Assembly: GCF_039545795.1 (NCBI RefSeq)
Contig: NZ_CP154260.1
Coordinates: 2,051,001-2,115,000, forward strand
Direction: 5' to 3'
From: Chitinophaga niabensis
Lineage (GTDB): Bacteria; Bacteroidota; Bacteroidia; Chitinophagales; Chitinophagaceae
Length of the DNA: 64,000 nucleotides
This document shows positions 1 to 7,776 of the stretch, one piece after another. The position numbers were made by a program, and so were the translations under genes. The notes under the pieces were generated by a model. It ran no database searches. It was given only the letters and a program-made list of their open reading frames with translations, and was not told where the DNA came from. How positions within the stretch are numbered: the first letter of the stretch is position 1; each line of letters starts with the position of its first letter.

Positions 1-1176
1 CGCTTTCATCATCTTGATATCCGCATAGCGGAAGATCACATAATCTGTGCTGAGCCCACCCCGTGCACCAACCTTGATCTCGTATTTGCCGATGCGGTAA
101 CCATCGAAATAATCTGTTCCGTTAAGGCTGGGTACCTGTTTTCTGTAAGTGAGCACGAGCGCGCCGGTAGTAACATTGTACTGTGGCCCCATGATCCAGG
201 TATCTTTCAGGCGGGTATCATCTGCATCGTATGTATCAATGAACTGTGGTACTGCGCAGTTGCCGCCCCAGGGCTGTGTTGCCATGTTCAGCACATTCCG
301 GTGAGCCGTAGCCAGCGTTTTCATATGGATAGAGTTCTGTGACGCAAAGATCTCATCATATGGTACGGCAAAAATGATCTCTTTAGAGTTTTGATTTTCC
401 GTTAGAAAACTGGTTTTATACAAAGGCTCCAGGGTATATTTGGCGCTGTTGATAATATCGTCACATGCAGCGATGCATTCATCCCATTTGGCAACTCCGG
501 TATACACCTGTGCGTTGAGATAAAGCCGGGCCAGGATAGCCTTCGCCACCCACCTGTTCACACGGCCATAGGTTAATTTGGAAACCTCGGTGCTTAAAAG
601 CGGCATGGTTTCGTTCAGTTCCTTAATAACAAAATCAAATACCTGCTGCCGGGTACTTTGCTTTGGAGCGGAACCATCACGGAAATCGGTAACAATGGGC
701 ACATTGCCATGTGTATCTACCAGTACGGAATAGTAGAAGGCCCTGGCTGCACGGAGTTCTGCAATGAGACTTTCTTTACCGGTGGTAACGGGTATCTTGC
801 CTTCTTCTATCTGGAAAATGATGCGGTTCACATTGTTGATACCGGAATAGGCCTGCCGCCAGACATTCTCCGGCTGCCATTGGTTAGCCGGCCAGTCGTG
901 TTTATGCATGATCTGGTAAGTACCTGCATCGTACCATCCGTTAGGGCGGTTAGGTGTAACGATGGCATCACCGGGTTCTTCCTGCAGGTCAAAGTTTCCC
1001 TGCCAGCCTGCATACATACCACGCAATACGGTATAAGCAGGTGCCATGATGGAAGGAATATCTCCAGCGCCGGGCTGATAGTCTGATTCCTGTACGATAT
1101 CAAATACTTCTTCTTCCAGGTTGGTGCAACCTGCCGGAACGATCAGGAATAGCAGGATCAATATTTTCTTGTACAT
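1..1176 (-). CDS. SusD/RagB-family nutrient-binding lipoprotein (3' end outside window)
   Basis: Open frame from the ATG at 1176 to the window edge (392 codons, no stop), so the C-terminus is missing. The product starts MYKKILILLFLIVPAGC, a lipoprotein signal with the lipobox Cys at residue 17, followed by the acidic NLEEE typical of surface-exposed Bacteroidota lipoproteins. TPR-like helices follow (RAARAFYYSVLVDTHGNVP, then AKAILARLYLNAQVY), and the frame runs off the edge in the RYADIKMMKA motif, which in SusD proteins precedes the C-terminal third. It lies 19 bases downstream of the SusC gene and should be its outer-surface glycan-binding partner. Substrate is not evident; the nearby GH43 makes an arabinose-containing glycan possible. 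Confidence 0.93.
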   Translation of the reverse strand, partial: MYKKILILLFLIVPAGCTNLEEEVFDIVQESDYQPGAGDIPSIMAPAYTVLRGMYAGWQGNFDLQEEPGDAIVTPNRPNGWYDAGTYQIMHKHDWPANQWQPENVWRQAYSGINNVNRIIFQIEEGKIPVTTGKESLIAELRAARAFYYSVLVDTHGNVPIVTDFRDGSAPKQSTRQQVFDFVIKELNETMPLLSTEVSKLTYGRVNRWVAKAILARLYLNAQVYTGVAKWDECIAACDDIINSAKYTLEPLYKTSFLTENQNSKEIIFAVPYDEIFASQNSIHMKTLATAHRNVLNMATQPWGGNCAVPQFIDTYDADDTRLKDTWIMGPQYNVTTGALVLTYRKQVPSLNGTDYFDGYRIGKYEIKVGARGGLSTDYVIFRYADIKMMKA

Positions 1177-1195
1177 ATTCTTTTCGTTTAGAAGG

Positions 1196-4192
1196 TTAAA
1201 AAGTGATGTTCGTACCGAAAGTGAAGGTGCGGGTAGTAGGATATTTATCGCGTGAGTCATTCCCTGCATCCAGGCCAAGGCGGCTGATCTCAGGGTCTAT
1301 GCCTTTATATCCCGTGAGCACCAACATGTTCAGGCCGGATACATAGATCTTCGCCGATTTGAAGTATTTGCTGCGCGAAACATTGATGTCGTACCCTACT
1401 GTTATATTATCCAGCTTCCAGTGATCACCATTTTCTATATAGTGGGAAACATAGGCGAGTGGATTGGCGAGCTGCTCCTTACCGTATATTTTGTCGAATG
1501 CGGTTTTCAGCATATTGTATTGTTTGATGGTAGGATTCTCGTAGTACATCCGCTGGAAGTTCAGGATCTGGTAGCCGAATGCGCCGCGCATGTTGAGGCC
1601 CAGGCTGAATTGTTTGTAACGCAAACCAAGGTTCCAGCCGGCCGTATGGCGGGCAATACCATTACCCAATACTTTACGGTCGTTCGGTACAGCATCATCA
1701 ATAGGTTTGGGTTTTCCATCCTGGCCTTCAATGATCCATTGGCCGTTTTCATCGATGTCGATGGATTTGTAGCCGTAGAAATTACCGATGGGCTCGCCTA
1801 CTTTCACGCGGTGGGTGGTGAGCTGGATGGGTTCTCCTGTATGGCCTGCAAAGAAGAAATCATTCGTGGTCTTATACAGGTCGTTAGAGATGCTGAGGAG
1901 CGTGTTCTTGTTATTCATGTACGTGATATTGCTGGTCAGGCTGAAATCCTTTGAACGGATGATCTCATAGTTCAGCAATACTTCCACACCGCGGTTACGC
2001 ATACGGCCTGCATTGGCGAGGGTGGAACCGAAGAGGTTGGGTGGCACCGGTACGGGGAAGTCATACAGCATGTCTTTTGTATCCCGCTGATAAACATCCA
2101 GTGAACCGGATATGCGGCTGTTCCATAAGGAGAAGTCCAGCCCCACATTGATCTCTTCTTTCTTTTCCCAGCGCAGGTCAGGGTTGGGGTTCCGGTTAGG
2201 TTCCAGCGGCTGGATCCAGGTGCCGTTGTAGAGGAAGCGGCTGTCGCTGTTATAGTTCAGTACTATGAGCGACATATAGGGATCATTGGGTACGGTACCC
2301 GTAATACCATATCCGGCGCGGATCTTCAGATCGTTCACTACTTCACTGCCGGCGAGGAATCCTTCCTGGCTGATGCGCCATCCGGCAGAAAATGCGGAAA
2401 AGGTCCCCCATTTATAGTTCACCCCGAATTTGGAAGAACCTTCGTGCCGCAGGGTGGCCATTAACAGGTATTTATCTTCCCAGGAATAATTCAAACGGCC
2501 AAAGAAACCGATCAGCTTGTAATTGTTCTTATAGCTGGATACGCCGCGCATACCAGTGGTGGCAAAAGGATTGGATACAGCATCGCCGGATTGCAGGCGG
2601 TTGTAAGTATATAATTCTGAAGGGAAGTCAGAGTTCCATGCGCTGAAACCTTCCCGTGTAACATTCTGATAGCTGTAACCACCCAGGATCGTGAATTTAT
2701 GACCACTGAATGTTTTGGAATAATCTGCGGTGAGTTCAAGGAGATTGTCCTGGAAATAACCGGTACCACGGGAACCATAACCTTTGCGGTTATTGATCAC
2801 GGAGGCGCGGTGATCATATGTTTCAAAGTAACCTGTGAGCTCGCTGGTTTTAGAACTGGAGAGCAGCAGTTTAATATTGAAATCCTTTAGCGGGGAATAG
2901 ATCACATTACCGTTGAAGCGCAATTCGGTGGCCCTGCTTTCACCATCCACTTCTTCAATGGGGCGAACGGGATTATCATAGTTGTAGCCGTTGGGATCTT
3001 CCCGCCATTTACCATCATAGGTATATACACTGTCTGTTGGATTTCTGATAATAGCCTGCCGGTAGATATAAGCATAGTTGGGTGCCGCAAAGAATTTACG
3101 GTTGCGGCCGATCACGTTCACATTGAACTTCAGTTTATTGTCCAGCATGGAATGATTGATATCTGCACGGCCGATCAGCTGCTGGTTTTCAGAGCGGTTA
3201 AAGAGCCCCTGCCATTGGCGGACGTTCACAGAAGCCACGTAATTGGTTTGAGCATTACCTCCCTGCAGGGTGATATTATGTGTGTGACTGAGCGGAGTGC
3301 GTGTGATCTCATCCAGCCAATCCGTAGAAGTGCCGTAGTTCCATTTTTCGTTTGCTGTAGGAACAAAGAAACCCTCTGCCAGCAGCCTGCGGTAATCATC
3401 AGCGTTCAGGAACTCCATTTTCCTGGCGATGGTTTGTATACTGGCATAACCTTCATAAGATAAAGTGGCCGGCCTGCTGCCTTTTTTGCGGGTGGTGATC
3501 AATACTACACCATTGGTACCACGTGTACCATAGATCGCAGCTGCAGAACCGTCTTTCAATACATCGATGGATTCAATATCTTCCGGTGATACGGTATTGA
3601 GCGAACCGGGGATACCATCTATCAGTACAAGCGGAGAGGTTGAGGACATTAATGTACTGTTTCCGCGCAGGGAGATCTGTGTATTGGCATTGGGATCACC
3701 GCTGGGCGTAGTAACGGCCAGTCCTGCTACTTTACCCTGGATCAGCTGCCCGGCATCTTTTGCAAAGCCTTTCACAAAGTTCTCCGACTTCACGCTGGCC
3801 ACGGCACTGGTCACATCCCCTTTCCGTTGTGTACCATATCCGATCACCACTACTTCATCCAGGTCAGATGCTTTGGTGCTGAGTGAAATATTAATGGTGG
3901 ACTGGGTACCTACTGCTACTTCCTGCGTGGCGTAACCGGTAATGGAAATAACGAGAATGCTTTCACTGCCGGGGGCTTCTATTTTATAATACCCGCTTTC
4001 ATTCGTAGTAACGCCTGCCGAGGTCCCTTTTATGCGTACGGTAACGCCGGGTACGGGATCGCCGGTGGCTTTATCTGTAATGATACCTGATACAGTGATG
4101 GGAGCAAGGTGCACCGCTGCCTGCAAGCCATGGCTGGTGAGGCATAGCAGGAGTATGCACATTGCTTTTACAACAGTAGTTGTGTTTATCAT
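1196..4192 (-). CDS. SusC/RagA TonB-linked outer membrane transporter, no STN domain
   Basis: 998 residues. A signal peptide (residues 1-25) is followed by a carboxypeptidase-D regulatory-like domain (about 30-105, GDPVPGVTVRIKGTS). Then comes the SusC signature DEVVVIGYGTQRKGDVTSAV at about 112-131, the TonB plug (LIDGIPGSLNTVSPEDIESI, DGSAAAIYGTRGTNGVVLIT) and a long beta-barrel ending TRTFTFGTNITF with the terminal aromatic residue. It imports oligosaccharides across the outer membrane with the SusD lipoprotein encoded just downstream. There is no N-terminal STN domain and no sigma/FecR pair beside it, so control is probably not by the trans-envelope sigma route used by the two later SusC genes. 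Confidence 0.96.
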   Translation of the reverse strand: MINTTTVVKAMCILLLCLTSHGLQAAVHLAPITVSGIITDKATGDPVPGVTVRIKGTSAGVTTNESGYYKIEAPGSESILVISITGYATQEVAVGTQSTINISLSTKASDLDEVVVIGYGTQRKGDVTSAVASVKSENFVKGFAKDAGQLIQGKVAGLAVTTPSGDPNANTQISLRGNSTLMSSTSPLVLIDGIPGSLNTVSPEDIESIDVLKDGSAAAIYGTRGTNGVVLITTRKKGSRPATLSYEGYASIQTIARKMEFLNADDYRRLLAEGFFVPTANEKWNYGTSTDWLDEITRTPLSHTHNITLQGGNAQTNYVASVNVRQWQGLFNRSENQQLIGRADINHSMLDNKLKFNVNVIGRNRKFFAAPNYAYIYRQAIIRNPTDSVYTYDGKWREDPNGYNYDNPVRPIEEVDGESRATELRFNGNVIYSPLKDFNIKLLLSSSKTSELTGYFETYDHRASVINNRKGYGSRGTGYFQDNLLELTADYSKTFSGHKFTILGGYSYQNVTREGFSAWNSDFPSELYTYNRLQSGDAVSNPFATTGMRGVSSYKNNYKLIGFFGRLNYSWEDKYLLMATLRHEGSSKFGVNYKWGTFSAFSAGWRISQEGFLAGSEVVNDLKIRAGYGITGTVPNDPYMSLIVLNYNSDSRFLYNGTWIQPLEPNRNPNPDLRWEKKEEINVGLDFSLWNSRISGSLDVYQRDTKDMLYDFPVPVPPNLFGSTLANAGRMRNRGVEVLLNYEIIRSKDFSLTSNITYMNNKNTLLSISNDLYKTTNDFFFAGHTGEPIQLTTHRVKVGEPIGNFYGYKSIDIDENGQWIIEGQDGKPKPIDDAVPNDRKVLGNGIARHTAGWNLGLRYKQFSLGLNMRGAFGYQILNFQRMYYENPTIKQYNMLKTAFDKIYGKEQLANPLAYVSHYIENGDHWKLDNITVGYDINVSRSKYFKSAKIYVSGLNMLVLTGYKGIDPEISRLGLDAGNDSRDKYPTTRTFTFGTNITF

Positions 4193-4505
4193 AAGCTGCT
4201 TTTTAGTTTTGGTTTTAAAATGGTTTAATTGGTTATCCAGTTGCTGACGGTCATAACGTTTATCTATGGAATATTAATTGTCTGTTTGACATGTATCAGA
4301 TTTGGCAAAGGCATCCGCATGTTGATGTTTTTCATCAACAGTATTTCAGGGAAAGCTGATAGCTAGTATGTAGGATAAAATTAGGTTACGGAGGGAGCCG
4401 TATAGTTGCCGTTTTTGATGAATATTCATTGGATTTTAGCAGCTTCTGCTATGGGGGATGTATGGGCAGATAATATGGAGACTACGGGCCTCAGTAGGGT
4501 ATAGT

Positions 4506-4560
4506 GTGGACTTAATGTGGACTTGATGTGGAGATAGGGTGGACTTGATGTGGACTTGGT
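4506..4560. repeat. Five 11-bp direct repeats, consensus GTGGACTTGAT
   Basis: Units start at 4506, 4517, 4528, 4539 and 4550. Units 2 and 4 are identical (GTGGACTTGAT), units 1 and 5 differ at one or two positions, and unit 3 (GTGGAGATAGG) is the most degenerate. The 11-base spacing puts the GTGGA cores on the same face of the helix, as for a cooperatively bound regulator. The array is about 310-370 bases upstream of the SusC start. Function is inferred only. Confidence 0.75.
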
Positions 4561-4576
4561 TGGGAGGCAGGAAGAA

Positions 4577-4607
4577 CGTTAGCTGTGCAAAAATGGCACA
4601 GCTAACG
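4577..4607 (-). terminator. Stem-loop downstream of the VOC gene
   Basis: Arms CGTTAGCTGTGC (4577-4588) and GCACAGCTAACG (4596-4607) pair perfectly over 12 bp around a 7-base loop, 8 bases beyond the stop of the minus-strand VOC gene. No strong T-run follows on that strand, so it may act as an mRNA 3'-end stabiliser as much as an intrinsic terminator. Confidence 0.6.
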
Positions 4608-4614
4608 CAGCGAA

Positions 4615-5037
4615 TTATTTCTTACTTGTATCGTAATTCACCATCCATTTAAAACCATATTTATCAATAAGCATTCCAAAAAGTGCTCCCCAGGGAGCAA
4701 AGTCCATTGGTATGATCACTGTTCCGCCGGCCAGCAGGCCGTTGAAGATATGGCGTGCATTTTCTTCACTATCCGGAGATACGGCAATAGAAACGTTATG
4801 ATCTTTTCCGGCAGCTTCCGGGCCGGGCGTATCACTGCCCATCAGGGAGGTGCCGTTACCCAGTGGTAACATCACGTGCATCACCTGGTTTTCCTGACCG
4901 GGAGAATAATGTTCTGCAGGCATGTCCGAGAACCTTGAAATGCCTCCTAAGAATTCACCGCCGAAAACAGATTTGTAGAAATTGAAGGCTTCTTCGCAGT
5001 TGCCATCGAATGCCAGATAAGGATTAACTAGTGCCAT
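4615..5037 (-). CDS. VOC-superfamily (PhnB/glyoxalase-like) protein
   Basis: 140 residues from the chosen ATG at 5037 (MALVNPYLAFDGNCEEAFNF). An upstream in-frame ATG at 5070 would add 11 residues before the conserved NPYL start and is less likely. The order NPYL-FDGN-EEAFNFYKSVFGGEF, then MHVMLPLGNGTSLMGSD, and finally APWGALFGMLIDKYGFKWMVN is that of the PhnB-like branch of the vicinal-oxygen-chelate fold. It is probably a cytoplasmic dimer. Members have very mixed or unknown functions, so no reaction is assigned. The gene follows GH43 on the same strand after a 99-base gap and ends at a stem-loop. Confidence 0.9.
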   Translation of the reverse strand: MALVNPYLAFDGNCEEAFNFYKSVFGGEFLGGISRFSDMPAEHYSPGQENQVMHVMLPLGNGTSLMGSDTPGPEAAGKDHNVSIAVSPDSEENARHIFNGLLAGGTVIIPMDFAPWGALFGMLIDKYGFKWMVNYDTSKK

Positions 5038-5136
5038 GATAATTAGTTTTAGGTGATTGATTATCTTCAAAACTAAAGTAATTCCTGCTACAACAAGGTG
5101 GCCGAATCTGACAAATTCAGGGGGTAATGCGACAGG

Positions 5137-6132
5137 CTAAAACAGGGGTGCTTTTTGCGTGTCCAACCCGGGTACGGCACCTTTCATCACCGGCCAGTTG
5201 TTTTCCCAGGTTATTTTATCCAACAGCATTACCCGGCCTTTTTTATCGTTCTCTTTTCTGTATCCATGATACAGGATCCAGGTATCTCCGGCTTTATCTG
5301 TAATAATATCACCATTGTGCCCCGGCCCTGCAAACCCTTCTTCTCCTTTATTGGCTTCCAGCAACAGGGTGCCGCCATTATTCAACAGTGGTTTGCCGGA
5401 TTGATCGAGGTAGGGGCCTTTGAGGGAAGTGGCCCTGCCTACTTTCAAATGATAGCGGCTCTTAACGCCTTCGCAGCAGGAGCCTGCGGAACCAATGAAA
5501 TAGTAGTAACCATTACGTTTGTAGATATAAGTGGCTTCATAGGCATTACCGGCAATGCGGAAGGTATCTCCTTTCACTTTGGTGCCATCATCTGACAACT
5601 GTACGCCGTAGATACCATGGAAGCTTCCCCAGAAGAGATAGGGTTTGCCTTTGTCTTCTATGAAAAATGCATCGATGGAATTAGCCACACCTATTTCTTT
5701 GCTCAGGAATACTTTGCCTTTGTCTGTAAAAGGCCCTTCGGGTTTATCGCTGACAGCCAGGCCAATACCGGGATCAGGATCGCCCCAGGTGGAAAAGGAA
5801 TAATAGAGATGGTATTTCCCTTTATATTCCGCCGCATCCGGCGCCCATATGCCACCAGCTTTTTTCCAGGATGGTTTTTGGCTGAGCGCAGGTGCTACGA
5901 ACTGCCAGTTCACCAGGTCTTTTGAACGGAGAATAGGAATAATGTAAGGGCCGCCTAAGCTATCCCGCTTCCAGTTGGCTTGGGTGGAATAGGCGTAGTA
6001 ATAACCGTCTTTAGCTTTGATCAGGTTCGGGTCCGGGAAATCATGATCAAATACCGGGTTTTTGAACTGTGCGGCAGCAAAGAGGTTGCAGCAAGCTAAA
6101 AGCAGAAATAAGAAAGAGCGTTTTTTCATCAT
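5137..6132 (-). CDS. GH43-family glycosidase, arabinanase-like
   Basis: 331 residues from the ATG at 6132. A Sec signal (MMKKRSFLFLLLACCNLFAAA) predicts export. The five-bladed propeller of GH43 is visible. The catalytic base region is HDFPDPNLIKAKDGYYYAY, the middle Asp is in SIDAFFIEDKGKPYLFWGSF, and the general acid Glu is in GNAYEATYIYKRNGYYY. The block YFIGSAGSCCEGVKSRYHLK followed by VGRA and GPYLDQSG is characteristic of endo-1,5-alpha-L-arabinanase-type GH43 enzymes, and HGYRK supplies the usual late His. It probably acts on arabinan or arabinose side chains. It is divergent from the GT39-like gene and lies upstream of the VOC gene. Confidence 0.9.
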   Translation of the reverse strand: MMKKRSFLFLLLACCNLFAAAQFKNPVFDHDFPDPNLIKAKDGYYYAYSTQANWKRDSLGGPYIIPILRSKDLVNWQFVAPALSQKPSWKKAGGIWAPDAAEYKGKYHLYYSFSTWGDPDPGIGLAVSDKPEGPFTDKGKVFLSKEIGVANSIDAFFIEDKGKPYLFWGSFHGIYGVQLSDDGTKVKGDTFRIAGNAYEATYIYKRNGYYYFIGSAGSCCEGVKSRYHLKVGRATSLKGPYLDQSGKPLLNNGGTLLLEANKGEEGFAGPGHNGDIITDKAGDTWILYHGYRKENDKKGRVMLLDKITWENNWPVMKGAVPGLDTQKAPLF

Positions 6133-6205
6133 GTAGCGTGGTTCGTTAAGGCAGCCAAAATAATCCAAAAAACGGAGGGTTGGAAATTCTGCCGTATATT
6201 AAAGT

Positions 6206-7738
6206 ATGTATAAGCCCAAAAACGAACGTTACATCCTTTTAGGTTTTATCCTCCTGAAACTGATCCTTGTTTTCTTTTTGGTAAATCCTATATACGAACT
6301 GCATAGGGATGAATTCCTGCACCTGGACCAGGGCGCTCACCTGGCTCCCGGTTATTTATCTGTACCGCCTGTTACTTCCCTCTTTGCCTGGCTGATCAGG
6401 TTGCTGGGTAACGGGGAAATATGGGTAAGGCTGATCCCTGCTATCATTGGCTGTGGTACTTTGATCTTCTCCTGGCTGATCGTGGAAGAACTGAAGGGAA
6501 ACCTATATGCTAAATTCCTGGTGTGCGTGGCCATTTTTTGCTCGGCCATTCAGCGGCTGGACCTCTTATTCCAGCCTAATACTTTTGATATCCTTTCCTG
6601 GACGGCCGTATTCTACTTTTTCATTTGTTATTTTAATCATGAAAAACCAAAGTATCTGTATGCTGCCGCAGTTTGCCTTGCTGTAGGTTTCCTGAACAAA
6701 TACAGCATCCTGTTCCTGGTGATGGGGTTGGTACCTGCATTGATCGTAACGCCACAAAGGAAAATATTTGCCAATAAACATTTGTACTTCGCGATACTGC
6801 TGGCATTGGTGATTGTTTCACCCAATATCATCTGGCAGGTCCAAAACCAGTTCCCGGTGATACACCACATGAAAGAACTGGCAGAAAGGCAACTGGTAAA
6901 TGTCAGCCGGATAGATTTCCTGAAGAGCCAGTGGCTATTCTTTGTTTGTGACACCCTCATCCTTGTGGCTATTATTGCTGCGTATATATTCCACAAGCCA
7001 TTCCGGAAATATGCCTGGATAGGTTTCACCTTTGTTTTTACCTTATTGCTCTTCCTGTACTTCAAGGCAAAGAGCTATTATTCCATTGGATTGTATCCTG
7101 TGCAACTGGCTTTGGGTTGTGTGTACATCGGCGTGATCTTTACTAAAAGATGGATGAAGATTGCATTACCGGTACTTATCGTATTGCTTTACCTACCCAC
7201 CATCCCTTTAATGTTCCCGGTGTATTCCCCGGAGAAAATGGTGATGAAGAAGGAGCGTTTTGCGCCATTTGGCATTTTAAGGTGGGAGGATGGAAAGAAC
7301 CATGATCTGCCACAGGATTTTGCGGATATGCAGGGCTGGAAGGAGCTGGCGGGCATTGTGGATTCTGTATATGCTACTATCCCTGCCAAAGCGAATATAT
7401 GTATCATTACAGATAACTATGGTCAGGCAGGTGCTATCAATTACTATACTAAGGTTAAAGGCCTGCAGGCGGTTTCCTTTAATGCGGATTATATGAACTG
7501 GTTCAAACTGGATGAACCGATCCGGTATGTGATACTGATAAAAGATACCTGGGACAGGGATCCGGAAAGAAGGCGGGAAAAGATCTTCTTTAATAAAATA
7601 AGCCTGGCCGGCATGATCCGGAATAAGCTGGCCCGTGAATATGAAACAAAGGTGTTTTTGCTGGAAGAACCTTTTATTGATGTGAACAGATTATTACGGG
7701 AAGAAGTGATCGGGCGCAAACAGGATATGGCGGAATAA
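6206..7738 (+). CDS. GT39/ArnT-like membrane glycosyltransferase
   Basis: 510 residues. About ten hydrophobic segments span residues 8-340, followed by a soluble C-terminal domain of about 170 residues. The first loop contains ELHRDEFLHLDQGAHLAPGY followed by LSVPPVTSLFAWL; the acidic RDE and the PP motif match the catalytic loop of the PMT/ArnT (GT39/GT83) fold, which transfers sugars from polyprenyl-phosphate donors on the outer face of the inner membrane. The acceptor cannot be deduced. It stands alone, divergent from GH43 and convergent with the SGNH gene, with a strong terminator immediately after its stop. Confidence 0.88.
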   Translation: MYKPKNERYILLGFILLKLILVFFLVNPIYELHRDEFLHLDQGAHLAPGYLSVPPVTSLFAWLIRLLGNGEIWVRLIPAIIGCGTLIFSWLIVEELKGNLYAKFLVCVAIFCSAIQRLDLLFQPNTFDILSWTAVFYFFICYFNHEKPKYLYAAAVCLAVGFLNKYSILFLVMGLVPALIVTPQRKIFANKHLYFAILLALVIVSPNIIWQVQNQFPVIHHMKELAERQLVNVSRIDFLKSQWLFFVCDTLILVAIIAAYIFHKPFRKYAWIGFTFVFTLLLFLYFKAKSYYSIGLYPVQLALGCVYIGVIFTKRWMKIALPVLIVLLYLPTIPLMFPVYSPEKMVMKKERFAPFGILRWEDGKNHDLPQDFADMQGWKELAGIVDSVYATIPAKANICIITDNYGQAGAINYYTKVKGLQAVSFNADYMNWFKLDEPIRYVILIKDTWDRDPERRREKIFFNKISLAGMIRNKLAREYETKVFLLEEPFIDVNRLLREEVIGRKQDMAE

Positions 7739-7771
7739 AATAAAGGCTGAACAACTTGTTCAGCCTTTATT
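7739..7771. terminator. Bidirectional terminator between convergent genes
   Basis: Arms AATAAAGGCTGAACAA (7739-7754) and TTGTTCAGCCTTTATT (7756-7771) are perfect complements. The A/T-rich ends give a U-run in both directions. It separates the GT39-like gene from the SGNH gene. Confidence 0.9.
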
Positions 7772-7776
7772 GTTCA

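Larger units (their letters stand above)
4193..4614. other. Long intergenic region with 11-base repeats and a stem-loop
   Basis: 422 bases between the SusC start and the end of the VOC gene, both on the minus strand. It holds five 11-base direct repeats (4506-4560) and a perfect 12-bp hairpin (4577-4607). No convincing TTTG/TAnnTTTG promoter pair was found in front of the SusC gene, and no reading frame here looks coding. Confidence 0.6.
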
